Shown: positions 1-6,234 of the stretch, one piece after another
How the letters are laid out: each line of letters opens with the position of its first letter
Numbering within the stretch: the first letter of the stretch is position 1
Source of the DNA: JAFGED01 sp034430835
GTDB lineage: Bacteria; Chloroflexota; Anaerolineae; B4-G1
Reading direction: 5' to 3'
DNA: 9,779 nt
Assembly (NCBI GenBank): GCA_034430835.1
Contig: DAOUDX010000097.1
Span: 1-9,779, forward strand
Position numbers and translations under genes: made by a program
Notes under the pieces: model-generated
What the model saw: the letters and a program-made list of their open reading frames with translations, nothing else
Database searches by the model: none
Told to the model about the DNA's origin: nothing

Positions 1-146
1 TCTGTATTCCCCACTGGGGCTGCAAAAAGACATACTTTTGGTGCAACTCGCCCCACTTCGATGCTATGTATGGCGCTATTTAGGGCTGACGCCCCACCAA
101 CAACCTATTTCCCCATTTATTGAACAGTCACGCAAGAGTTAAGTCC
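1..146. other. left-edge stretch without a recognisable gene
   Basis: Nothing here is identifiable with confidence. On the + strand two frames stay open from the window edge, one to a TGA at 121-123 and one from base 2 to a TAA at 140-142. The second would give a 46-residue tail ending in PFIEQSRKS and could be the 3' end of an upstream gene, but I recognise no family and two frames are open, so I do not call it as a CDS. The reverse strand is interrupted by stops. The stretch is more AT-rich than the rest of the window, which fits an intergenic region. Confidence 0.4.
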
Positions 147-174
147 TTGCGAAATGGCTCGTTTGTGCTACAAT
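147..174 (+). promoter_or_regulatory. promoter of the tRNA-Glu-pncC-GNAT unit
   Basis: The -35 box TTGCGA (147-152) and -10 box TACAAT (169-174) are separated by 16 bp, and TGC directly before the -10 makes it an extended -10 (TGCTACAAT). Transcription would start near 181, giving a leader of about 15 nt before the mature tRNA. A 6-bp inverted repeat, CGCAAG (131-136) and CTTGCG (146-151), overlaps the -35 box. The same architecture recurs before rpoB and rpsL. This is inferred from sequence only. Confidence 0.75.
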
Positions 175-196
175 GCGTCGCGCCTGCATTGGCGGC

Positions 197-271
197 GCCC
201 CCATCGTCTAGCTTGGCCTAGGACACGGGCCTTTCAAGCCCGCGACAGGAGTTCGAATCTCCTTGGGGGCA
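197..271 (+). tRNA. tRNA-Glu (anticodon UUC)
   Basis: A complete cloverleaf can be drawn. The acceptor stem is GCCCCCA (197-203) with TGGGGGC (264-270), and the discriminator is A271. The D stem is GTCT/GGAC, the anticodon stem CGGGC/GCCCG with loop CTTTCAA, and the T stem AGGAG/CTCCT with loop TTCGAAT. The anticodon TTC lies at 233-235. The sequence matches bacterial tRNA-Glu closely, including TCGTCTAG at positions 8-15. The 3' CCA is not encoded (ACAG follows), so CCA must be added by nucleotidyltransferase. The tRNA supplies glutamate for translation and, in bacteria using the C5 pathway, for tetrapyrrole synthesis. It precedes pncC by 55 bp and probably shares its transcript. Confidence 0.97.
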
Positions 272-284
272 CAGTGTGAAAACT

Positions 285-311
285 CAGGCCCTGGCGGTCA
301 GCCGGGGCCTG
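285..311 (+). terminator. GC-rich hairpin between tRNA-Glu and pncC (partial terminator or processing stem)
   Basis: An 11-bp stem pairs 285-295 with 301-311 across a 5-nt loop (GGTCA); all pairs are Watson-Crick except one T-G. It is followed by TTGTGT, a weak U-tract, then at once by the pncC Shine-Dalgarno at 318. The structure resembles an intrinsic terminator but the poor U-run suggests partial readthrough, which would reduce pncC expression relative to the abundant tRNA. It could instead mark an RNase processing site or protect the 5' end of the pncC mRNA. Confidence 0.5.
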
Positions 312-326
312 TTGTGTAGGAGGTAG

Positions 327-821
327 ATGAAGCCGCTGTGTGAAGATGCTCTTGAGATCGTCGTCGGCCGACTGCTGAAACAGCGCGGGATGACTCTGGC
401 CGTGGCCGAGTCGTGTACCGGCGGGCTCGTTAGCCATCGCATCACCGATGTTCCTGGCAGTTCCGTTTACTACCAGGGTTCGGTCACCGCCTATTCGAAT
501 GAAATCAAAGAGCGTGTGTTGTGCGTGCAGCCCGGCACGCTGGAGCAGCACGGCGCGGTGAGCGCGCAGACCGTGCGGGAGATGGCGAGAGGCGTGCGTG
601 ATCTTTTCCGCGCTGATGTTGGCCTTGCTGTGACCGGTATCGCCGGGCCGGATGGTGGCACGCCGGAGAAGCCTGTGGGCTTGGTTTACGTTGCCCTGGC
701 TGCGGCAGATGGTGAGCGGGTAGAGCGATTTGTCTGGAACGGCGACCGATGGGACAATAAAGCTCGTTCCGCGGAAGCCGTACTCCATCTGTTGCTCCGC
801 TATCTGGAGCATCGGCTGTGA
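327..821 (+). CDS. pncC: nicotinamide-nucleotide amidase (CinA C-terminal family)
   Basis: This cytosolic enzyme converts nicotinamide mononucleotide to nicotinate mononucleotide plus ammonia, recycling NMN into NAD synthesis. The 164-residue protein is the stand-alone CinA C-terminal domain, the usual length for PncC, without the N-terminal MoCF-like domain of full CinA. Family motifs are in order: AESCTGG at residues 27-33 (the Ser is the presumed nucleophile), PGSS at 43-46, YSNEIK at 56-61 with Lys61 as the probable dyad partner, and TGIAGPDGGTPEKPVG at 103-118. The ATG start follows AGGAGGT (318-324) with a short gap of 2-3 nt; no better in-frame start exists. It lies downstream of tRNA-Glu and 96 bp before the GNAT gene, with no promoter seen between. 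In many bacteria such genes are labelled competence-damage proteins, a historical name. Confidence 0.93.
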   Translation: MKPLCEDALEIVVGRLLKQRGMTLAVAESCTGGLVSHRITDVPGSSVYYQGSVTAYSNEIKERVLCVQPGTLEQHGAVSAQTVREMARGVRDLFRADVGLAVTGIAGPDGGTPEKPVGLVYVALAAADGERVERFVWNGDRWDNKARSAEAVLHLLLRYLEHRL

Positions 822-917
822 TGGTTGCTTATCGCTTCACATAGCAATGGGGCGATTTGTCCAGAGAGCAGGAGGCTGGTTGTGGTTGCCACTATGCTGC
901 ACAAGGAGCAAAGTCAA

Positions 918-1907
918 ATGGGGGTGCGCCCCTTCGATCCCTTCCATGACATTGAGGCGGTAGCCGATTTGATCGCTGTCGCCTTTGGCGACAAGCTGGA
1001 CCCTTCCGGTCAGGCCGCATTGGTGGATATGCGCCGTGCTGCCCGCTGGGGGCGGCTGATCTGGTTCCTCGATTCGCCTGGATGGGGTGGGGTGGGTTCG
1101 ACGCCGGGGTTCGTCTGGGTTGAGGAAAGGGTTGTGGTGGGCAACGTTTCGCTGCGGCGTGCAGCGGGATGGGGTGGTTTTCTGATCGGCAACGTGGCCG
1201 TTCACCCTGACTGGCAAGGTCGGGGTATCGGTCGCGCTCTGATGGAAGCAGCACTGGAGGAGGTCTCTGCGCAGGATGGACACTGGGCAGGGCTGGAGGT
1301 GCAGGCCGACAATGAGGTAGCGCGCCGTCTCTACGAGTGTCTGGAGTTCGAGGAGATTGGCCGTGTTATGCATATGCTGCGACCGGCAGGCCTGTTCTGG
1401 TCTGGGGATTCAGCCTGGACCGCGAAGCAATCCTCGCGTTTCACTTTTCGGCGGGGGTGTGGACGTGATGGTGAGGCGCTGTTTGAACTGGCGCGCGCTG
1501 TTGTGTCCGAACCCCAGCGTGCTTTGCTGGAAATGCGACCCAAGGATTATCGGTTAGGTTGGCAACGTATGCTTGATCTGTGGCTCGAAGGGCGGGGCGA
1601 GGCTTGGTGGGTGATCGAAGAGGAAGGGGAAACCTGCGGGGCGGTGCGGGTGTTGCGCGAGCGTGGTCACCGCCCGGATCGGTTGGAGGTACTTGTGCCG
1701 CCGAGATATGAGGGTCGATTTGAAGACATCCTGGTGCATCGGGCACTAGCCAGGCTGCGCAGGGTTTCCAGGCGTATGATCGAGGTTTTCCTGCCGCGTC
1801 CTGCAGAGCCACTGATCGCGGCATTGGAGTCCGCTGGCTTTCAGAGGTTGCGTGTGCTCGTGCAGATGCGACGGAGCGCGGGGCAGCGTGTGTCGGCGAG
1901 GAGCTGA
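918..1907 (+). CDS. tandem GNAT-family N-acetyltransferase, substrate unknown
   Basis: The protein has 329 residues from this start. The N-terminal half is a clear GNAT acetyl-CoA-dependent acyltransferase: it opens with VRPFDPFHD, has the acetyl-CoA pyrophosphate loop QGRGIG at about residues 100-105 after the strand NVAVHPDW, and the N-x-x-A-x-x-x-Y/F-x-x-x-x-F pattern (DNEVARRLYECLEF) at about 119-132. The C-terminal half (about 155-319) looks like a second GNAT fold with matching strand and helix order (RLEVLVPPRYEGRFE, then PLIAALESAGFQ), but its loop lacks the Q/R-x-x-G-x-G/A signature, so it is probably non-catalytic. The substrate cannot be inferred. Start choice: ATG 918 has AAGGAG (903-908) at 9 nt and sits at the domain border; GTG 882 has AGGAGG (870-875) at 6 nt and would add 12 residues. 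The gene follows pncC and ends 197 bp before rpoB. Confidence 0.8.
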   Translation: MGVRPFDPFHDIEAVADLIAVAFGDKLDPSGQAALVDMRRAARWGRLIWFLDSPGWGGVGSTPGFVWVEERVVVGNVSLRRAAGWGGFLIGNVAVHPDWQGRGIGRALMEAALEEVSAQDGHWAGLEVQADNEVARRLYECLEFEEIGRVMHMLRPAGLFWSGDSAWTAKQSSRFTFRRGCGRDGEALFELARAVVSEPQRALLEMRPKDYRLGWQRMLDLWLEGRGEAWWVIEEEGETCGAVRVLRERGHRPDRLEVLVPPRYEGRFEDILVHRALARLRRVSRRMIEVFLPRPAEPLIAALESAGFQRLRVLVQMRRSAGQRVSARS

Positions 1908-2007
1908 GGAGGTATGCTCCTTGTGGGCACTGCGGGGTGTGGCTCCGGGCCAAGGGTGCGCGAATGGCAGAACCCGCAGAGCAGAGATTCCTCATGGAAG
2001 CGTTTTT

Positions 2008-2035
2008 TTGACAAACCCATTTTTCGTGCTATAAT
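2008..2035 (+). promoter_or_regulatory. rpoB promoter (consensus -35 and extended -10)
   Basis: A perfect TTGACA (2008-2013) and a perfect TATAAT (2030-2035) are separated by 16 bp, with TGC directly before the -10 box. A run of seven T (2003-2009) leads into the -35. Transcription should start near 2042, giving a leader of about 63 nt. Just after the -10 comes CAGCGTTCGCT; the bases TCGCT (2042-2046) can pair with AGCGA (2057-2061) as a small leader stem. This is the strongest promoter by sequence in the window and shows that rpoB can be transcribed independently of the genes before it. Confidence 0.9.
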
Positions 2036-2104
2036 CAGCGTTCGCTTATTTCACCTAGCGACGAAAGCTTGCATAAACGCCCATGAGGGGGAGGAAACAG
2101 GCCG

Positions 2105-5100
2105 GTGACCTATTGGGGAAGCAAATCCTATGCCCGCATTACCAGTACGGAGAAGCTGCCACGTCTGATAGAGGTTCAGCTCAAGTCCTTCCGCTGGCTT
2201 CAGGAGGAAGGGCTGACTCAGCTTTTCGATGAAATCTCTCCCATCGAAAGCTTCAACGGCAACTTGAAACTGTACTTCCCAGGTTCTAGAGCTCAAGAGG
2301 CTCACTTTGATCTGGGGTACAGCTTCGGGGAGCCCAAGTATTCGGAGGAAGAGTGCCTGGAGCGTGATATCACGTATGCGGCTCCGATGTACGTCCAGGT
2401 CGTGCTTGATAACCGGGAGACAGGTGAAATCGTCGAGTCAGAAATATTCCTCGGCGATTTTCCCTTGATGACCGATAACGGCACCTTCATCATTAACGGC
2501 ACCGAGCGAGTCGTTGTTAGTCAGTTGATTCGCTCTCCTGGCGTCTATTTCGACGTTGAGGAGGATAGAGTGACGGGGCGGCGGCTCAGCGCAGCCAAGC
2601 TCATTCCAGATCGGGGGGCTTGGCTGGAGTTCGAGACCCGCAAATCAGATTACATCAACGTCAAGTTTAACCGCAAGCGTACCCTACCTGTTACGATCTT
2701 GTTGCGAGCCTTGGCGGCAGTAGATGATCGAACAGGCAGCAATGTCTTGGGAGAGGGAACTGACGAAGAGTTGCTGGCGCTGTTCCAAGATGCTGACACG
2801 AACCCCAACCACCAGTATATCCCTACGACGATCAGGCAGGAACCGAACTGGGAGCCTAGAAGCGGGCGCACGCTGGCTGAGGAGGCATTGGTAGAGTTCT
2901 ACCGTCGCATGCGTCCTGGCGATCCTCCCACGCTGGAGAATGCGCGAGAATACTTGGAGCAGCAATTATTCGATCCACGGCGGTATGACCTGCAGCGGGT
3001 GGGCCGCTATAAGCTGAACCAGCGGCTTGACCAAGACTCAGATCTGGAGCATCGCACTGTCACTAAACGAGATCTGGTTGCTCTTGTGGAGCGGATGATC
3101 CGTATCAATAATGGCATCGAAGATGCCGACGATATCGACCACTTGGGTAATCGCCGTGTCAAGACGGTAGGTGAGTTGGTTCAGAACAAGCTGCGGATCG
3201 GGTTGCGCCGCATGGAACGGGTTGTAGTGGAGCGTATGTCTATTCGGGAATCCGATTCCTTGACGCCGATCAATCTGATAAACATTCGCCCGGTCGTCGC
3301 TGCCATCCGTGAGTTCTTTGGTTCGAGTCAGCTCTCTCAGTTCATGGAGCAAACCAACCCGCTGACGGAACTGACCCACAAGCGTACACTCTCGGCATTG
3401 GGGCCGGGTGGCCTGCGGCGCGAGCGTGCGGGCTTTGATGTGCGTGACGTGCACTACAGCCACTATGGGCGCATTTGCCCTATCGAGACGCCTGAAGGTC
3501 CCAACATCGGCTTGATTGGCCGCCTGGCGACTCACGCCCGCGTCAATTCTCTTGGCTTCATCGAAACGCCCTATCGCAGGGTTATTCGCACGATGGAGCC
3601 TACCGTTGATGCCCTGGTCGGCCAGACGTTGAGAGAGGATATCGTGGATCCCAAGAGTGGTAAGGTTGTTGCTGAAGTTGGAGTGGAGGTGACCTCCAAG
3701 CTGGCCAAGAAAATTGCCGCTCTGGAGCTGCCGGAAGGAGTGCCAGTCAAGCCGTTTGTCAGCGACGAAATCGTGTATCTCTCTGCCGACAAGGAAGATC
3801 GGTACACGATTGCCCAGGCGACAGCGCTGCTGGACGAGAAAAGGCACTTTATCAACCCACGCATCTCGGCGCGCCACGCCGAGAGATTCCTGTTCACAAC
3901 CCCGGAGAGGATCGATTACATTGATGTTGCTCCCTGCCAGATCGTGGGGATTTCTGCTTCGCTGATCCCGTTCTTGGAACATGACGATGCCAACCGGGCA
4001 TTGATGGGGTCCAACATGCAGCGCCAGACAGTGCCACTTGTCCAGCCTGAAGCCCCCATCGTGGGCACTGGGATGGAATGGCGGGCCGCTATGGATTCCG
4101 GGCAGGTTGTGTTGGCAGAAGATGATGGGGAGGTCGCCTCTGTCTTGGGTGATCAGGCTGTAGTTCGTGGCTCTAGTGGGTTGCGCACATACTCGCTCCG
4201 CAAGTATCAGCGCTCAAATCAAAGCACCTGCATCGATCAACGCCCGGTTGTCTACAAAGGGCAACGGGTGCAGAAAGGGCAGGTGCTTGCGGATAGTTCC
4301 TCGACGGAGAACGGCGAACTGGCACTTGGGCAGAACGTGGTCTGCGCCTTTATGTCGTGGGAAGGTGGAAATTTCGAGGACGCGATCCTCATCAGCGAGC
4401 GGTTGGTGCGCGATGACAGGTTCACATCCATTCACATTGAGAAACACGAGGTTGAAGCTCGCGACACCAGGCTTGGGCCGGAGGAGATCACGCGTGACAT
4501 TCCCAACGTGGGCGACGATGCGTTGAAGGATCTGGATGAAGAGGGTATCATCCGCGTCGGGGCTGAAGTCGGTCCGCTCGATATCCTGGTGGGCAAGATC
4601 ACGCCGAAGGGTGAGAAGGAACTGAGCCCGGAGGAAAAGCTGCTGCGTGCCATCTTTGGTGAGAAAGCACGTGAGGTCAAGGACTCCAGTCTGCGTCTGC
4701 CCCACGGTGAGCGTGGGAAGATTGTAGACGTCAGGGTTTTCGATCGTGAGGAGCACCGGGATCTGAAAGCGGGCGTGGAGAAGATGGTTCGCGTGGGCGT
4801 GGCTCAGTTGCGCAAGATCACTGAAGGTGACAAGATGGCAGGTCGCCACGGCAACAAAGGTGTAATCTCCAAGGTGATGCCTGTCGAGGATATGCCATTC
4901 CTGCCTGATGGTACGCCTGTTGACTTGATTCTGAATCCTTTGGGTGTGCCAGGGCGGATGAACATCGGCCAGATTCTGGAGACCCATTTGGGCTGGGCTG
5001 CAGGCCGGCTGGGCTTCCGTGCTGTCACGCCGGTTTTCGACGGCGCGAAGGAGTATCAGGTTGAGGCTGAGTTGGCACGAGCCTGGCTCATCGACCGTGC

Positions 5101-6007
5101 CTGGGATGAGATCACTGAGCGTGCTTGGGCTTGGTTGAAGGCGCAGGACTATCCGCTGGATACATTGTGGGACGATCAGGAGGCATGCCGGCTCTATATC
5201 GTGGCCTGGCTATCGGAGCGGGGTTATGATGCGGGCAGGTTGGCAGTGGAGCACGTTTATGCTCGACGCGCGGTACTGCGTGAATGGCTGAGAGAGAGAG
5301 GGCACGAGCCGGACAGCCTGCTCTCCTTCGAGGATGACACGCGCACGTTAGCCGAGCGCGCTGTGGTTGATCAAGAGGCCAGGATAGCTTGCTTGCGCAC
5401 TTGGTTGGAGGACTTGGGGCGGGAAGTGTCGGGTCTAGATGACGAGGCTTTGGAGGTGCTGGCTATGCAGGTGAACGCAGAAACCTCCCAACCATTGCCC
5501 ATCCTGGGTAAGATGCCGCTGTACGATGGAAAAACCGGTGAACCGTTTGACCAGCCAGTGACTGTGGGTGTAATCTATATGATGAAGTTGGCTCACTTGG
5601 TCGAGGACAAAGTGCATGCGCGCTCCACCGGGCCCTACAGTCTTGTGACGCAACAGCCACTCGGCGGCAAGGCGCAGTTCGGTGGGCAGCGTTTCGGTGA
5701 GATGGAGGTGTGGGCGCTGGAAGCGTATGGTGCTGCTCATGCATTGCAGGAAATGCTGACTATCAAATCGGACGATGTCCAGGGTCGCGTCAAGACTTAT
5801 GAGGCGATTGTCAAGGGTGAGCCTGTTCAGGAACCGGGTGTGCCGGCTTCTTTCAAGGTGTTGGTAAAGGAACTGCAGAGCCTGGGCTTGGCCGTTGAGG
5901 CGGTTACTCAAGATGGGGAGGTCTTGCACTTTGGGCGGGATGAGGAGAAGACGAAGCCACCTCGATTGGGTATGGGGCTGTTGAGCCTGGGGAAGCGGGA
6001 CCACTAG
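2105..6007 (+). CDS. rpoB: DNA-directed RNA polymerase subunit beta
   Basis: This is the beta subunit of RNA polymerase, forming one pincer and part of the active centre together with beta'. It has 1300 residues, longer than the roughly 1190 of Bacillus. The start is GTG 2105, preceded by GGGGGAGG (2087-2094) at 10 nt. Conserved blocks are in order: the N-terminal lobe, the rifampicin-pocket block FFGSSQLSQF...ALGPGGL...IETPEGPNIG from about residue 404, the EDAILIS block, the flap, and the active-site block GDKMAGRHGNKG with both catalytic-centre lysines (K910, K918). The C-terminal block HARSTGPYSLVTQQPLGG is intact. Two oddities stand out: an insert of about 135 residues near 988-1126, and Glu415 and Thr428 at the rifampicin-contact positions equivalent to E. 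coli D516 and R529. The usual partner gene rpoC does not follow; rpsL does. Confidence 0.98.
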   Translation: MTYWGSKSYARITSTEKLPRLIEVQLKSFRWLQEEGLTQLFDEISPIESFNGNLKLYFPGSRAQEAHFDLGYSFGEPKYSEEECLERDITYAAPMYVQVVLDNRETGEIVESEIFLGDFPLMTDNGTFIINGTERVVVSQLIRSPGVYFDVEEDRVTGRRLSAAKLIPDRGAWLEFETRKSDYINVKFNRKRTLPVTILLRALAAVDDRTGSNVLGEGTDEELLALFQDADTNPNHQYIPTTIRQEPNWEPRSGRTLAEEALVEFYRRMRPGDPPTLENAREYLEQQLFDPRRYDLQRVGRYKLNQRLDQDSDLEHRTVTKRDLVALVERMIRINNGIEDADDIDHLGNRRVKTVGELVQNKLRIGLRRMERVVVERMSIRESDSLTPINLINIRPVVAAIREFFGSSQLSQFMEQTNPLTELTHKRTLSALGPGGLRRERAGFDVRDVHYSHYGRICPIETPEGPNIGLIGRLATHARVNSLGFIETPYRRVIRTMEPTVDALVGQTLREDIVDPKSGKVVAEVGVEVTSKLAKKIAALELPEGVPVKPFVSDEIVYLSADKEDRYTIAQATALLDEKRHFINPRISARHAERFLFTTPERIDYIDVAPCQIVGISASLIPFLEHDDANRALMGSNMQRQTVPLVQPEAPIVGTGMEWRAAMDSGQVVLAEDDGEVASVLGDQAVVRGSSGLRTYSLRKYQRSNQSTCIDQRPVVYKGQRVQKGQVLADSSSTENGELALGQNVVCAFMSWEGGNFEDAILISERLVRDDRFTSIHIEKHEVEARDTRLGPEEITRDIPNVGDDALKDLDEEGIIRVGAEVGPLDILVGKITPKGEKELSPEEKLLRAIFGEKAREVKDSSLRLPHGERGKIVDVRVFDREEHRDLKAGVEKMVRVGVAQLRKITEGDKMAGRHGNKGVISKVMPVEDMPFLPDGTPVDLILNPLGVPGRMNIGQILETHLGWAAGRLGFRAVTPVFDGAKEYQVEAELARAWLIDRAWDEITERAWAWLKAQDYPLDTLWDDQEACRLYIVAWLSERGYDAGRLAVEHVYARRAVLREWLRERGHEPDSLLSFEDDTRTLAERAVVDQEARIACLRTWLEDLGREVSGLDDEALEVLAMQVNAETSQPLPILGKMPLYDGKTGEPFDQPVTVGVIYMMKLAHLVEDKVHARSTGPYSLVTQQPLGGKAQFGGQRFGEMEVWALEAYGAAHALQEMLTIKSDDVQGRVKTYEAIVKGEPVQEPGVPASFKVLVKELQSLGLAVEAVTQDGEVLHFGRDEEKTKPPRLGMGLLSLGKRDH
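5066..5482 (+). other. lineage-specific insert within RpoB with degenerate WL repeats
   Basis: Between the conserved VFDGA block (Phe978) and LYDGKTGEPF (Leu1139) there are 161 residues, against about 25 in Bacillus subtilis RpoB as I remember it. The extra segment is rich in Trp, Leu, Arg, Glu and Asp and looks entirely helical. A motif of the form WLxERGYD recurs with Trp at residues 994, 1010, 1035, 1061 and 1100 (spacings 16, 25, 26, 39): WLKAQDY, WLSERGY, WLRERGH, WLEDLGR. This suggests growth by internal duplication of a helical hairpin. The reading frame is uninterrupted and flanking blocks are intact, so it should be a surface domain rather than damage. Its function is unknown. Confidence 0.85.
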
Positions 6008-6042
6008 GGCGATCATTGTCGCTGGAAGAGTCTGAGGGCGAT

Positions 6043-6070
6043 TTGACTTCTGGCGATTTCGTGGTAGAAT
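6043..6070 (+). promoter_or_regulatory. str operon (rpsL) promoter
   Basis: TTGACT (6043-6048) and TAGAAT (6065-6070) are separated by 16 bp, with TGG before the -10 giving an extended -10. Transcription would start near 6077, so the rpsL leader is about 158 nt. The bases after the -10 (CTGCGTTCGCT) nearly duplicate those of the rpoB promoter (CAGCGTTCGCT). The promoter begins only 35 bp after the rpoB stop and would make the str operon independent of rpoB transcription. Confidence 0.78.
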
Positions 6071-6133
6071 CTGCGTTCGCTACGGGTGACAGCCATAGCC
6101 CCTGCCACCCCTTGACAAACTGTCTGCGTCGTT

Positions 6134-6167
6134 GAGGAGGCCATCGGTATGGGTGGATGGCCTTCTT
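6134..6167 (+). promoter_or_regulatory. rpsL leader hairpin (attenuator-like or translational control)
   Basis: A 12-bp stem pairs 6134-6145 with 6156-6167 across a 10-nt loop; the inner eight pairs are all Watson-Crick (AGGCCATC with GATGGCCT) and three of the outer four or so include G-U wobbles. The right arm is T-rich (CCTTCTTTA), resembling a weak intrinsic terminator. The left arm contains AGGAGG (6135-6140), which would be hidden when the stem forms. It lies within the 158-nt leader between the promoter and rpsL, so it could attenuate transcription or control a short leader frame. The function is inference. Confidence 0.5.
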
Positions 6168-6202
6168 TACTGAGTTCTTGCTTTGATGGAGAAGCCAGGT
6201 GA
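6149..6202 (+). CDS. possible 17-residue leader peptide upstream of rpsL
   Basis: ATG 6149 lies 8 nt after AGGAGG (6135-6140) and opens a frame of 17 codons ending in TGA 6200-6202, encoding MGGWPSLLSSCFDGEAR. It ends 32 bp before the rpsL start. The good Shine-Dalgarno and spacing make translation plausible, and the site sits inside a hairpin that would make translation and folding mutually dependent. There is no run of a single amino acid that would suggest classical amino-acid attenuation. It may equally be chance; no comparative support is available. Confidence 0.25.
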   Translation: MGGWPSLLSSCFDGEAR

Positions 6203-6234
6203 GGTCAGGAACTCGGTCGAACAAGGAGGTAGAT

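Noticed and set aside
1930..1979. Inverted repeat CTGCGGG and CCCGCAG flanking 36 bp
   Set aside because: Long loop and GC-rich surroundings make a 7-bp match unremarkable; no T-run follows directly.
1988..2009. Hairpin TTCC-TCAT-GGAA followed by seven T, as a terminator after the GNAT gene
   Set aside because: The stem has only four base pairs and the T-run forms part of the rpoB -35 region; a terminator call is not supported.
1914..2108. 64-codon frame after the GNAT gene, preceded by AGGAGGT and ending in GTGA overlap with the rpoB start
   Set aside because: The ribosome binding site directly abuts the ATG, the frame runs through the rpoB promoter, and the peptide resembles no family. 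The rpoB transcript would not include its start.
3038..3982. Long reverse-strand open frame within rpoB, and similar ones within fusA
   Set aside because: These are shadows of a GC-rich coding sequence on the other strand; no start signals and no recognisable protein content.
6112..6140. TTGACA at 6112-6117 as a second rpsL promoter
   Set aside because: No -10 box at 15-19 bp; the region where it should be is AGGAGG of the leader hairpin.
6199..6234. GTG 6199 as the rpsL start
   Set aside because: It would add 12 residues not found in S12; the strong Shine-Dalgarno and conserved MPTINQL opening select GTG 6235.
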